Positions 45,319 through 54,901 of a stretch of 64,000 nucleotides of DNA are shown piece after piece. The position numbers and the translations under genes were made by a program. Source of the stretch: Bacillus sp. CGMCC 1.16541 (GTDB taxonomy: Bacteria > Bacillota > Bacilli > Bacillales > Bacillaceae_H); contig NZ_QFRU01000001.1 in the NCBI RefSeq assembly GCF_003184905.1, forward strand, positions 248,001 through 312,000. Direction: 5' to 3'. Under the pieces are notes generated by a model. The model did no database searches, was not told the origin of the DNA, and was given only the letters and a program-made list of their open reading frames with translations. Position 1 is the stretch's first letter, and every line of letters starts with the position of its first letter.

Positions 45319-46236
45319 TTATCTGCAATATCCTTTGCCTGGCATTTGTTGCATACCTGCTACTTGACCTGGAAATGGAGCATTTACACCTGGCATCATT
45401 CCTGGCATCTGCTGTGCACCTGCCACTTGACCTGGCATACCTCCTGGCATCATACCCGGCATCATTCCTGGCATTTGCTGTGCACCTGCTACTTGACCTG
45501 GCATACCTCCTGGCATCATACCCGGCATCATTCCTGGCATTTGCTGTGCACCTGCTACTTGACCTGGCATACCTCCTGGCATCATACCCGGCATCATTCC
45601 TGGCATTTGCTGTGCACCTGCTACTTGACCTGGCATACCTCCTGGCATCATACCCGGCATCATTCCTGGCATTTGCTGTGCACCTGCTACTTGACCTGGC
45701 ATACCTCCTGGCATCATACCCGGCATCATTCCTGGCATTTGCTGTGCACCTGCTACTTGACCTGGCATACCTCCTGGCATCATACCCGGCATCATTCCTG
45801 GCATTTGCTGTGCACCTGCTACTTGACCTGGCATACCTCCTGGCATCATACCCGGCATCATTCCTGGCATTTGCTGTGCACCTGCTACTTGACCTGGCAT
45901 ACCTCCTGGCATCATACCCGGCATCATTCCTGGCATTTGCTGTGCACCTGCTACTTGACCTGGCATACCTCCTGGCATCATACCCGGCATCATTCCTGGC
46001 ATTTGCTGTGCACCTGCTACTTGACCTGGGCCACCAATAAATTGTTGGTTGGTTGCTTCATTAACCGTTGATTGTGTTTGCGGGAAATAGTGTACATGTT
46101 TAAAGTTTGTTTGGTTAACAAAAGTTGTGTGTGTTGGATGAATATGTGGTACCACCACGTCTTGAGCACTAAATTGTGTACAGCACTTAGTTGGGTGAAC
46201 GATTGGTGGACAACATTTTGTTGGTCTACAGTACAT
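45319..46236 (-). CDS. CotD-family spore coat protein with tandem repeats
   Basis: 305 residues from ATG 46236 (AAAGGAG 7 nt upstream; ATG 46242 is too close). The N-terminal 75 residues match Cot[48 protein letters not shown]. It then carries nine copies of a 22-residue unit [22 protein letters not shown], a partial unit and a short end, GKGYCR, with a last cysteine. B. subtilis CotD is only about 75 residues, so the repeat tail is extra. Methionine, proline and glycine dominate. A sigma-K-like promoter is present, so expression in the mother cell is expected. Confidence 0.9.
   Translation of the reverse strand: MYCRPTKCCPPIVHPTKCCTQFSAQDVVVPHIHPTHTTFVNQTNFKHVHYFPQTQSTVNEATNQQFIGGPGQVAGAQQMPGMMPGMMPGGMPGQVAGAQQMPGMMPGMMPGGMPGQVAGAQQMPGMMPGMMPGGMPGQVAGAQQMPGMMPGMMPGGMPGQVAGAQQMPGMMPGMMPGGMPGQVAGAQQMPGMMPGMMPGGMPGQVAGAQQMPGMMPGMMPGGMPGQVAGAQQMPGMMPGMMPGGMPGQVAGAQQMPGMMPGMMPGGMPGQVAGAQQMPGMMPGVNAPFPGQVAGMQQMPGKGYCR
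45412..46030 (-). repeat. 66-bp tandem repeat array in the coat gene
   Basis: The unit TGCACCTGCTACTTGACC... recurs every 66 nt (for example TTGACCTGGCATACCTCC at about 45427, 45493, 45559 and on to 45955), nine times plus partial units. Copies are nearly identical at the DNA level, with differences mainly in the outermost copy (GCCACTTGACC, GGCATCTGC). The near identity implies recent expansion or gene conversion. Confidence 0.95.
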
Positions 46237-46277
46237 ATGCATTCTCCTTTTTTTCGTGAAGTTAGTTATTACACTAA

Positions 46278-46305
46278 TACAATATGTAAGGAGATGTGTA
46301 CATGT
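46278..46305 (-). promoter_or_regulatory. Sigma-K-like promoter of the CotD-like gene
   Basis: On the minus strand ACA (46305-46303), 16 nt, then CATATTGTA (46286-46278), matching the sigma-K pattern AC-N16/17-CATANNNTA. The predicted start is about 30-40 nt before the coding region. Confidence 0.6.
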
Positions 46306-46340
46306 ACTGATTCAAATACCTATTTTTACGAGTTAATCAC

Positions 46341-46436
46341 TCACATAAATGTGTAGTATGTGTTTTTAATGCTACTTAATACAATCACCGTTAAACAAAT
46401 AACTGCGAAAAATGAAAATAAGATTACATTTTTCAT
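46341..46436 (-). CDS. Putative 31-residue membrane microprotein
   Basis: ATG 46436 opens 31 codons ending TGA at 46341. The product is MKNVILFSFFAVICLTVIVL followed by a short SSIKNTYYTFM tail: one membrane helix. GTGGAGAG lies about 11 nt upstream, further than ideal. It stands just upstream of the sigma-K-like promoter of the coat gene. Coding status is uncertain. Confidence 0.4.
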   Translation of the reverse strand: MKNVILFSFFAVICLTVIVLSSIKNTYYTFM

Positions 46437-46668
46437 AAGGCTCTCTCTCCACTTCACCATTTTTACAATACGCTCATCCGATGTCACGCATTTCCATAAC
46501 ACTCGCCGAATATCGAGTTGAAAAATACGCTTTCATTCTTCATTGAGTTTAGTCATTACAGTGAATTATTTTATCAATGACAGAAAAAGAGAACAATAAA
46601 AAAGTGAAGAAATGACCAAAATTTAATAATTGGAAATATTGCGTCATATTTGTCACATATAAACATGA

Positions 46669-47940
46669 TTAGGTGTCTCTCTCTATCTTTACTTCCAAGC
46701 GTTTCATTCGCTTTTCAAACGCTAATTTTTCCTTTTCATTGTACATTTTTATTTGTTGATTCTTTTCTTTCCACCATTGATAAGCTTGCTTTGTACATGC
46801 AAGTGCTTCGTCAAAGTTTTTATAGCGATGTTCATATACCTTTGCTAGCTCGATTGCTGCTTCTCGTTTCGTTTTACCACATCCAGTTTGATAAACAACT
46901 CTCCATAAATCCATACACTTATCCCATTGTTTTTCTCTTTTGTACTGAAGAGCAATCGCCATTTTTGCTTTATCGTGTTCTTCTTGTTCGTGTGCTGACA
47001 CATTCTCATACAAAGGTCTTGCTATCTTCTTTTCACCAAGTTGATCGTACCACCTTGCGACTTCAAATGTCTCCTTTATACTAAGAGATGCTCCTTGCAG
47101 AAGTTGATTGGAAAGATGGATATAAAGGGTAACAAGCGATAAAATATCATGCTCATTATGTTTCATCACCTCAAAGACACCTTGAGGGTTTTTTCGATCA
47201 ACATAATCAAAATAAATCATCGGCGCTAAATATCCAGGTATATCACCTTGTCGCTTGATGTTTAAAACCTCTTCTTCTACTTTTGTGAGCTTCACCGAGT
47301 CTAGCTTATGCTTCCATAATCGCCTTGCTGGGTGAAGAAGGTCAAAGTGCTCGAGTTTCGGTAACGGTGGCAACTCATTTCGTAAGAGCGTATGTCTTGT
47401 TTTTACTTGAGGCCAATCAAAAGATTTTCCGTTATATACAATAGACGTTGTGAACTCACTGATATCTTTCAAAAAGAAGTAGTAAAGAGCGGTTTCTGCA
47501 CTTGGTGAAGGAAGGAAATACTGTTTGACCTTTATCACATTCCCTTCTAATTGAGCATACCCAAGTAGAAAAATCGTTGTTCCCGCTCCGCCACTTAACC
47601 CGGTTGTTTCTGTATCAAAAAAGAATACTTCTGATACTTGCTTATTTTTTAATGACAACGGGTGTTGAATATCAACTTGCCACCAAACATCTGCTACAAC
47701 ATGCAAATCTGAAAATGGGTACAGACCATGCTGTTGCGAGAGAGGGTACGTTACTTCTCGGATAAAAATATATTCACCTTCGTAAAAGACTGGTTTTGCT
47801 CCAAATTCAATCCACTGCTGAAGAAACGGAATCGAAGAGGGTGATTCAGACACCTTCTCCTCTTTTCCACCTTTTTTCTCCACTTCTTCACGTACAATAT
47901 GTTTTCGTAACTTCTTCAGCTTATTTTTCATCGCCATCAT
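46669..47940 (-). CDS. mrfB: MrfB (YprB) metal-dependent exonuclease
   Basis: 423 residues. In B. subtilis, YprB/MrfB is the exonuclease partner of YprA/MrfA in excision of mitomycin-C damage. The DEDD exonuclease domain begins with FFDTETTGLSGGAG (about 103-116), with further acids in IVYNGKSFDWPQ and HNEHDILSLVTL. A C-terminal TPR-like helical region follows (WYDQLGEKKIARPLYENVS onward). Its ATG overlaps the end of mrfA by 20 nt, with AAGGTG as ribosome site, so the two are translationally coupled. Confidence 0.93.
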   Translation of the reverse strand: MMAMKNKLKKLRKHIVREEVEKKGGKEEKVSESPSSIPFLQQWIEFGAKPVFYEGEYIFIREVTYPLSQQHGLYPFSDLHVVADVWWQVDIQHPLSLKNKQVSEVFFFDTETTGLSGGAGTTIFLLGYAQLEGNVIKVKQYFLPSPSAETALYYFFLKDISEFTTSIVYNGKSFDWPQVKTRHTLLRNELPPLPKLEHFDLLHPARRLWKHKLDSVKLTKVEEEVLNIKRQGDIPGYLAPMIYFDYVDRKNPQGVFEVMKHNEHDILSLVTLYIHLSNQLLQGASLSIKETFEVARWYDQLGEKKIARPLYENVSAHEQEEHDKAKMAIALQYKREKQWDKCMDLWRVVYQTGCGKTKREAAIELAKVYEHRYKNFDEALACTKQAYQWWKEKNQQIKMYNEKEKLAFEKRMKRLEVKIERDT

Positions 47941-50224
47941 ACTTCACCTTACGTAATGAATGGAGTAACTGAATCGAATCAGCTTTTGATGTGTCACCAC
48001 TTGCTTCTGTACCAGTGCAAGATGGACACCCACTTTCACACATACAATGTGTAATGAGCTTGTACACTTCGTCTAACACACTGCCCATTTGTTCATACAC
48101 TTTATCACTTAAGCCGATGCCTCCAGGATAACGATCATATAAAAAGATGGTCGGCTCTTCATTGTGAACCGCTTTTACTTGTGGAACAACATGTAAATCC
48201 GATGGGTCACACATCACTCGTAAAGGTGCAATGGATTGAAGAGCGTTCGCTACTCCAACCAAAGCTTGCTCTAAACGGTCCTCTGTCATGCTTCCCATTT
48301 GGCCACGAGCAAAACTTAGCCACACAGCATTGGTATGAAGCTCTTCCTCTGGTAAATGAATCGGCCCCGAACCAATGTTTTCATGCGTTTCAAATTTTAT
48401 CTTTTTAAAAATCGTTGCCATTGCCGTGACCATCACATCGCCATACCCAATGTTATATCCATGCTCTTTTTTCTCCCTATCTGCTTCTAACACCTTTAAC
48501 TGAACAGCCAAATTTGCATCGGTAAAATAGTCCACGTCTACTTCACGTACATATGCTTTTTTCTCATCCCAATCCAAATACTCCACTTGGTACTGAGTAC
48601 CTTGGTGAAGATAAATTGCTTCATCATGAAGTAATGTCATCGCACTAAAGCGGTCCATTTCTCCAATCACTGTTACATTTGCAACATTCGTTTGATCAAT
48701 GATGATTACATTTTCTTGAGACGCAGATCGCAAGCTAATATTATGAGCTGGAAACGACTCACTCATCCAGTACCATTTATCACCACTCATGTGAAGCACA
48801 CGCTCTTCTGTTAAAAATTCAAGTACATCTTCAATGTCCACCCCATCAAACGTTTCTCCTTTTTTAAAAGGCAGTTCATATGATGCACACTTCAAATGAT
48901 CGACTAAGATGACTAAGTTATCGGGATTAATACGAGCGGTTTCTGGGTTTCGGCTGAAAAAATAATTAGGATGCTGAATCATGTATTGATCTAATGGACT
49001 AGAGCTTGCGACCATTACAATAATCGCTTCACCGTGTCTTCGGCCAGCACGGCCAGCTTGCTGCCACGCACTTGCGACCGTTCCAGGATAGCCTGTCATG
49101 ATACACACTTGAAGTTGGCCAATGTCTACTCCTAGTTCAAGTGCATTTGTACTTACAACACCATAAATTTCACCCGTTCTTAACCCTCTTTCAATGTCAC
49201 GACGCTGCTTTGGTAAATAGCCACCTCGATAGCCTCGAATTGATTTCGCTTGTAGCTCGTTTTTCACAAGCTCTTGTAGATACGTTAAAATGATTTCGAC
49301 ACGAACTCGACTTCGTGCAAACACAATGGTTTGAATTTTATTCTTTAAAAACTCACTCGCTAAATTACGTACTTCTAATGTGGCACTTCGTCTAATGTTA
49401 AGTGGTTTATTAACAATCGGAGGATTATAAAACACAAAGTGCTTTTTACCAGCAGGTGCTCCATTATTATCAACTAATACAACATCTTCACCGGTTAATT
49501 CCTCAGCCAACTCTTTTGGATTCGCAATTGTCGCTGATGTACAAATAAAGATCGGGCTGCTTCCATAGTAACGACAAATTCTTTTTAGACGCCGAATGAC
49601 ATTTGCGACATGACTACCAAATACGCCTCGATACGTGTGAAGCTCATCAATGATGATGTACTTCAAATTTTCAAATAGTGATACCCATTTTGTATGATGA
49701 GGTAAAATAGCAGAATGAAGCATATCTGGATTTGTAATGACTACGTGTCCCGCTTTCCTTACCTTTTGGCGAATATTTGCAGGTGTGTCACCGTCATACG
49801 TATAACTGTTAATGGCGACCCCCATCTCATCAATGATTTCATTCAATTCACTTTTTTGATCTTGCGCTAATGCTTTAGTTGGGAATAAATATAACGCACG
49901 TGATTGTTCATTCTCAACAATGCTTTGTAAAACTGGCAAGTTATAGCAAAGTGTTTTTCCTGATGCAGTTGGCGTAACCGCTACAAAGTTTTGTTTATTA
50001 TAAGCACATTCAAACGCTGTCTGTTGATGAGTATAAAGAGACGAAATCCCCCTTGTTTCAAGTGCATACTTTAATTTTTCATGAATAAACGAAGGAAAAG
50101 GCGCTGTTTTCGCTTCTTTTTCATCTATTGTATGCCAATGAACAATATTATCGCGGTACTGCTCATTCTCATTTAGTACATTGATTACTTCTTGTAAATT
50201 TTTCCTTACTTTCATGTTCATCAC
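47921..50224 (-). CDS. mrfA: MrfA (YprA) DEAD/DEAH-box repair helicase
   Basis: 767 residues. Superfamily 2 3'-5' DNA helicase that acts with MrfB in repair of mitomycin-C adducts. Walker A is PTASGKTLCYN (near 85), the DEAH-like box is IIIDELHTYRG, and motif VI is WQQAGRAGRRHGEA. The C-terminal DUF1998 region carries four conserved cysteines in HCMCESGCPSCTG, a zinc site. The length is normal. It is the first gene of the overlapping pair. Confidence 0.94.
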   Translation of the reverse strand: MMNMKVRKNLQEVINVLNENEQYRDNIVHWHTIDEKEAKTAPFPSFIHEKLKYALETRGISSLYTHQQTAFECAYNKQNFVAVTPTASGKTLCYNLPVLQSIVENEQSRALYLFPTKALAQDQKSELNEIIDEMGVAINSYTYDGDTPANIRQKVRKAGHVVITNPDMLHSAILPHHTKWVSLFENLKYIIIDELHTYRGVFGSHVANVIRRLKRICRYYGSSPIFICTSATIANPKELAEELTGEDVVLVDNNGAPAGKKHFVFYNPPIVNKPLNIRRSATLEVRNLASEFLKNKIQTIVFARSRVRVEIILTYLQELVKNELQAKSIRGYRGGYLPKQRRDIERGLRTGEIYGVVSTNALELGVDIGQLQVCIMTGYPGTVASAWQQAGRAGRRHGEAIIVMVASSSPLDQYMIQHPNYFFSRNPETARINPDNLVILVDHLKCASYELPFKKGETFDGVDIEDVLEFLTEERVLHMSGDKWYWMSESFPAHNISLRSASQENVIIIDQTNVANVTVIGEMDRFSAMTLLHDEAIYLHQGTQYQVEYLDWDEKKAYVREVDVDYFTDANLAVQLKVLEADREKKEHGYNIGYGDVMVTAMATIFKKIKFETHENIGSGPIHLPEEELHTNAVWLSFARGQMGSMTEDRLEQALVGVANALQSIAPLRVMCDPSDLHVVPQVKAVHNEEPTIFLYDRYPGGIGLSDKVYEQMGSVLDEVYKLITHCMCESGCPSCTGTEASGDTSKADSIQLLHSLRKVKYDGDEK

Positions 50225-50337
50225 CTACCTACTATTTTAACGAAGAACGTATCATTTCACTAGATTCTATTCGTAAGCTTTTGTACAAGCATGTTTTCTA
50301 AACAATTGGATATTGTAACAACTAGGAGGTGTAGCAA

Positions 50338-50589
50338 ATGGCAAACCCTTATTTATGTCCAAGCTGTAAAACAAATCGTACACGTTTTAATGTGATTGAA
50401 CAAAAAGCCACATCCGTCAAAATTGATCCAAAAACAGGTGATGTGACAAATACTTACACAAATGATAACCTTGATCCTTTTCATACACCATATCGCGGCC
50501 CTGAACGTCGCATTCAATGCGCTGCGTGTGGACTAATTGAAGATGAGCAAATGTTTGTAAAACATGCCGAACATCATCGTTTGTCTTAG
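50338..50589 (+). CDS. Small zinc-ribbon protein, 83 residues
   Basis: It starts at ATG 50338 with AGGAGGTG upstream. Two CxxC knuckles, [13 protein letters not shown] (near 8-11) and [13 protein letters not shown] (near 59-62), form a likely zinc ribbon around a polar, disordered-looking middle ([15 protein letters not shown]). It is divergent from mrfA and separated from it by about 110 nt. I do not know its function. A role beside DNA repair would be guesswork. Confidence 0.78.
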   Translation: MANPYLCPSCKTNRTRFNVIEQKATSVKIDPKTGDVTNTYTNDNLDPFHTPYRGPERRIQCAACGLIEDEQMFVKHAEHHRLS

Positions 50590-50663
50590 TTTATAGCACA
50601 TAACCAATAACGCTGTCTCACTTTATTTAAAAAAGAGCAAAGAGGCTCATTCAAATGAAAAAG

Positions 50664-50768
50664 CCTTGCCTATTGATCAACCCATTTGATAAAGGCAATA
50701 GGTAAGGTATGATTTCTGTTAAAAAGACCTATCATCTATTCTCTTTGAAAAGAGAGTATACGACAGGC
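50664..50768 (-). terminator. Tandem hairpins behind the hybrid kinase gene
   Basis: On the minus strand an imperfect stem GGGCCTGTCGTATACTCTC/GAGAATAGATGATAGGTC is followed by TTTTT. A second stem, CCTTACCTATTG with CAATAGGCAAGG, is then followed by CTTTTTC. Together they would end transcription of the kinase gene. Confidence 0.75.
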
Positions 50769-50774
50769 CCTTGT

Positions 50775-53700
50775 TCATTCTTCTACTTTTTCGCGAAACA
50801 TTTTATCTAATAAATCAAAGAATTCACTTAAATGAATTGGCTTTGTTAAATAGGCAGTAAAGCCACTATTTAACGCTCTTTCAATATCTTTTTTCATTCC
50901 GTTAGCACTTAGTGCAACAACCGGCAACTCTTTTAGCTGACGACTATTTTGTAATTGTTCTATGACTTTATAGCCATTCATATCTGGCAGATTCATATCT
51001 AATAAAATTAAATCCATTCGTTCGTTACGAGCTAATTCAATGCCTTGTTCACCTGTAGAAGCCGTCACCAATTGATAAAGTGGATGAGAGTGAAGCACTT
51101 GTTCAATCAACTGAACATTTGCTTTGTTATCTTCAATATAAAGGATTCGAAAATGTAATACGTTCTCTTCCTCTTCAACTATTTGCTCTTCTTGATGAGC
51201 AGCCACTTCATTCATAGCTGATAAATGAATAGGAAGACTAAACCAAAAATCACTACCTTCTCCTACTTTACTTGTGACACCGAGCTGGCCATCCATTAAT
51301 TCGACAAATTGTTTTACCAACGATAAGCCGATCCCTGTCCCGTCCTCTTTCGTACCTTGAACTCGGTAGAAAGAATCGAATATTTGATTATACTCCTCGG
51401 GAGGAAAACCAATCCCTGTATCACAAATATGAACAACAAGTTCATCATTCACCTTTTTACATGTGACGATTACTTCTCCACCTTCTCGGTTGTATTTAAT
51501 CGCATTTTCTAAAAGATTTAATAGTATTTGCTTTAAACGAACAGGGTCTACAGGTACAGCATGTTGTTGACAATCCTCTAATTCTTGATCAATACGTATC
51601 TTCTTTGTATTTGCCAACGGTTGTACCATTTGAACAGCTTCATGGATGATTTCTTCTATATACATCACATCAAATTCCAAATGTAATTTTCCCGTTTCAA
51701 TTCTTGATAAATCGAGAATTTCATTCATCAAATGTAATAAGTGGCGACCTCCACTCAAAATTTGTTGAACAAATTGCTGCTGTTTTTTATCCAATGTCGG
51801 TTCTAGCTCCAGTAATTGCGCAAAACCTAACACACCATTTAAGGGAGTACGTAATTCATGACTCATCTTGGATAAAAACTCAGACTTAGCCATATTTGCT
51901 TGTTCCGCTTCTTCTTTTGCACGTATAATTGCTTGTTCCATTTTTCTACGCTCTGTTACTTCTTCATAAACCCATAGGTTTCCATGGTTTTGATCATTGA
52001 TTGGGAATGGGATATACGTTCGAATATAAGAATGACCGTCTACAGTTTCCATCTGCTCCGTTACAATTTTACGATTACGAACAATTTTGGTGATCGATTG
52101 TTCTTCAAAACCAGAAAATTTATTTACGTAACGTTCATATAAGCTGCGACCACTTTGTCCGATATAAGAATCATAGTTTCCTTTAATACCTAGCATTTCA
52201 CAAAACGTATCATTCAATAAAATGATTTTGCGATTCTCATCTGTTACCGCAATTCCAATCTTTAGGTTGTCAATCAACGCTTTTTGTAGCGCATATGATT
52301 CTCGTAATCTTAACTCTTGCTCTTTCTGAAGGGTAATATCATCAATCGTTAGTAGTGCTCGGTTTTGTTTGTCTTCTGAGATGGTAAACGGATTCGAATT
52401 CACACTAATCCACTTCACTATTTTGTCATTCACTTTCACACCTAGCACTTCGTCTTGAATAGAGACACCTAGCTTTTTCGTTTTCATTCCTGGAATGTGC
52501 TCAAATGGAATCGATACGCCATTTTCATCAACGAACTCCATATTTAACGGTGATAATGACTCTTCCGTAAACATCCCTTCTTTAATCCCAAGAATTTTTT
52601 CTACATTTTCATTCAGCGTAATGAGATGGTTATCTTCTTCAAAAATCATCACACCTTCAGACATCGTATTTAACGCCGTTCGATATAAAGCTTCTTTGTC
52701 CCGTAGCGCCTCTTCCATCTGCTTACGATCGGTAATGTCCACACACGAACCAATGACTTCTATCACTTCATCCTGATAAAAAACCGGCTTCAAAATTGCT
52801 AGATAGTGAATACCATTAATTTCTCCTTCGTAGTTCGTATCATATCCATCCCACGCTTTTTGATAATATCGGGTTTTATATAACGCTTCTTCTTCAGAAA
52901 GAAATTCTGCTAACGACTTCCCAACAATGTCTTCTGGTGTAAACCCAACCTTATAAAGCAATTCTCCATCGCACAACGTATGTACAAAACTGTTTTCTTG
53001 TTTAACAATCGTGAAGATCATTCCTTGCTGTTGTCGCATTGTATTTTGTAAATCTGATTGCGCTTTTCGCAGTTCTTCTTCGTATGTAACAACGTCTGTT
53101 ACATCTTTTGCTAGCAAAAAAGCTCCGATAGGTCGTTCATTAGCTACTTTAATCGGAATAAGCGTACAACTCATATGAAAAGCGCCTTCTCCATCGATTA
53201 CCATCACGCTTTCAAACGATTGAGGAATTCCTTTCTTCACCTTTTCAAACTTTGAACGAATTGATTGTTGATCTTGAAGTTGAAAGAAGTGATCAACCTT
53301 GTTTAATCGCATCTTAAATTGACTATTATTTAACATTCGTAGTCCACATGGATTGATGTTTGTAATGTCTCCATCGAGGTTAATTGAAAAAACAAGAAAT
53401 GGACTATGAATAAAGAGTGACTGAAAATGTTGCTCAGAAAGCTCCTGCATTTTTAAAGCTTTATTTCTTACTAAATAAGCGTTTAATATAAAAGCAGAAA
53501 ACAAGACAAACATCATAAGCACGATTAGAGAAGATAATGCACTAATGGAAATATCTCCCCTAAAAATGATTTTGGGCGCAATTGCTTGCTGAACACTGTT
53601 AGTCGTTTCAAATGTAGTTGCAACCATAGCAGTGTAGTGCATCAACGCAATCCCTGTTCCCATTACAATGGAGACAAGTACTTTTTTTAGTAACGCGAAT

Positions 53701-54209
53701 TGATTGTTATGACTTTCCCAATAGATTAAAAGAGCTAATGCTAAAAAAGAAGTCAGGACAGCAATCATAATGGAGACAAGCACCCACAGAGGGTCATATG
53801 AGAGAACAAGCTCCATCTCCATCGCAGCCATGCCGACATAATGCATGGAAACAATTGCTGCACCCATCAAAAATCCACCTAATGCAAATAAATAAATTGT
53901 TACACGATCTCGTCCTACGACGAAAAAAGCTGCTGCTGCCCCCACAACAGCCAAACACATTGAAAGAATAGTCAAAAACACGTTATAGGTAACATCAATA
54001 TGAAATGGGTGTGCTAACATGGCAATAAAATGCATCGACCAAATACCAAACCCTAAGATCATTCCAGCAATAACTTGATGACCTATTTGTCTCATTTTTA
54101 TGTAACTTTTCTCCTTATCAATTAAATCTAACGAAATAAACGCAGAAATAACCGCAATGAGAAAAGAAAGAATCACAAGCTGAACATTATATTGTGCAAA
54201 ATGAATCAT
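50775..54209 (-). CDS. MHYT-PAS hybrid sensor histidine kinase/response regulator
   Basis: 1144 residues. The N-terminal membrane part (to about 250) is an MHYT sensor with three motif copies, MHFIAM, MHYVGM and MHYTAM, thought to bind copper and sense gases or redox state. About four PAS domains follow (about 265-760). The kinase core has the phospho-histidine in FLSKMSHELRTPLNG (near 780), the N-box NLLENAIKYN, and GTGIGLSLVKQF. A C-terminal receiver carries the acceptor aspartate in LILLDMNLPDM (near 1068). No partner regulator is adjacent, so the phosphorelay target is unknown. Confidence 0.93.
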   Translation of the reverse strand: MIHFAQYNVQLVILSFLIAVISAFISLDLIDKEKSYIKMRQIGHQVIAGMILGFGIWSMHFIAMLAHPFHIDVTYNVFLTILSMCLAVVGAAAAFFVVGRDRVTIYLFALGGFLMGAAIVSMHYVGMAAMEMELVLSYDPLWVLVSIMIAVLTSFLALALLIYWESHNNQFALLKKVLVSIVMGTGIALMHYTAMVATTFETTNSVQQAIAPKIIFRGDISISALSSLIVLMMFVLFSAFILNAYLVRNKALKMQELSEQHFQSLFIHSPFLVFSINLDGDITNINPCGLRMLNNSQFKMRLNKVDHFFQLQDQQSIRSKFEKVKKGIPQSFESVMVIDGEGAFHMSCTLIPIKVANERPIGAFLLAKDVTDVVTYEEELRKAQSDLQNTMRQQQGMIFTIVKQENSFVHTLCDGELLYKVGFTPEDIVGKSLAEFLSEEEALYKTRYYQKAWDGYDTNYEGEINGIHYLAILKPVFYQDEVIEVIGSCVDITDRKQMEEALRDKEALYRTALNTMSEGVMIFEEDNHLITLNENVEKILGIKEGMFTEESLSPLNMEFVDENGVSIPFEHIPGMKTKKLGVSIQDEVLGVKVNDKIVKWISVNSNPFTISEDKQNRALLTIDDITLQKEQELRLRESYALQKALIDNLKIGIAVTDENRKIILLNDTFCEMLGIKGNYDSYIGQSGRSLYERYVNKFSGFEEQSITKIVRNRKIVTEQMETVDGHSYIRTYIPFPINDQNHGNLWVYEEVTERRKMEQAIIRAKEEAEQANMAKSEFLSKMSHELRTPLNGVLGFAQLLELEPTLDKKQQQFVQQILSGGRHLLHLMNEILDLSRIETGKLHLEFDVMYIEEIIHEAVQMVQPLANTKKIRIDQELEDCQQHAVPVDPVRLKQILLNLLENAIKYNREGGEVIVTCKKVNDELVVHICDTGIGFPPEEYNQIFDSFYRVQGTKEDGTGIGLSLVKQFVELMDGQLGVTSKVGEGSDFWFSLPIHLSAMNEVAAHQEEQIVEEEENVLHFRILYIEDNKANVQLIEQVLHSHPLYQLVTASTGEQGIELARNERMDLILLDMNLPDMNGYKVIEQLQNSRQLKELPVVALSANGMKKDIERALNSGFTAYLTKPIHLSEFFDLLDKMFREKVEE

Positions 54210-54401
54210 TGTTTATCTCCTTCTTCTTAACACTTCTTTTATCATACAAAATTCACTTATTAAAGACAATTTAATTTAGTAACCGTGAAATTTTAACCTC
54301 TAAAACTATATCTTTCTACCTGATTTGTCCTAAAAACAAAAGGCTATCTTAGGATAATGTAATGATTTTAAAGTGATTTATCGATAAGAGAAAGTTTCAT
54401 A

Positions 54402-54581
54402 ATGGGATTAACAGACAAGTTTGTACTCTCTTTTATAAAGGTTGCATTTCTAGTTATGTCAAGTTTTTACACATTTTTAATGGCTAAATACTTTCACAAA
54501 TACTTTTTTATTAAAACAAATCGTCACTTCGTTACACTTTCTAACGAAAAAAGAAAAAAGAAGTTTGTGAAGGGGGTGTAA
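54402..54581 (+). CDS. Putative 59-residue membrane protein
   Basis: ATG 54402 opens 59 codons ending TAA at 54581. The product begins MGLTDKFVLSFIKVAFLVMS, has one or two weak membrane helices, and ends in a very basic tail (NEKRKKKFVKGV). The ribosome site is poor (AAGAGAAAG). Its stop is 3 nt before the DUF4176 gene, whose AGGGGG ribosome site lies inside this frame. That coupling supports a two-gene unit. No family recognised. Confidence 0.5.
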   Translation: MGLTDKFVLSFIKVAFLVMSSFYTFLMAKYFHKYFFIKTNRHFVTLSNEKRKKKFVKGV

Positions 54582-54584
54582 TAC

Positions 54585-54861
54585 ATGAATCATTTACTTC
54601 CCAGCGGATCCATTGTTCTGTTACACGGTGGAAATAAAAAGCTTATGATTCACAGAAGAAAACAATTACTCGTTACGGGCGAAGGAGCCAATCAGCAGAT
54701 GTATGATTAGGTGGGGGGGGCCTTATCCTGAAGGGTACATTTCTCCTGAATACACGTATGTATTTAATCATAAAGACATTGACAACGTTATCTTTACAGG
54801 GTTTGTCGATGAAGACGAGAAGGAATTTAAATCATTTCTAGCAACAAACGAAACCAGCTAA
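54585..54861 (+). pseudogene. Decayed DUF4176-family gene
   Basis: ATG 54585, preceded by AAGGGGGTG, reads MNHLLPSGSIVLLHGGNKKL and continues to MYD. It then meets TAG at 54708, and one base too many in a run of eight Gs (54713-54720) puts the rest, YPEGYISPEYTYVFNHKDID and IFTGFVDEDEKEF, in another frame. The parts match DUF4176 (LLPIGSVVLLKGG ... YPEGY ... F-N-H-x-D-I-D), a small family often found near type VII secretion/LXG toxin genes. Two lesions suggest true decay, though the G-run could hide a sequencing error. A terminator follows. Confidence 0.78.
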
Positions 54862-54891
54862 GGTACGTACCCTAGCTGGTTTCGTTTTAGT
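54847..54891. terminator. Terminator between DUF4176 pseudogene and SDR gene
   Basis: AACGAAACCAGCTA pairs with TAGCTGGTTTCGTT across a GGTACGTACC loop, followed by TTAG. The stop codon of the pseudogene lies in the 5' arm. It suits both convergent genes. Confidence 0.88.
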
Positions 54892-54901
54892 TTAGCTCTC
54901 A

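Noticed and set aside
45412-46030. Regular 66-bp periodicity resembling a CRISPR array
   Set aside because: Units are contiguous and nearly identical with no unique spacers and encode protein repeats.
45346-46071. Long open plus-strand frames (over 220 codons) across the coat gene
   Set aside because: They exist only because the 66-bp repeat unit is free of stops in several frames; the minus-strand CotD-like frame has the ribosome site, promoter and terminator.
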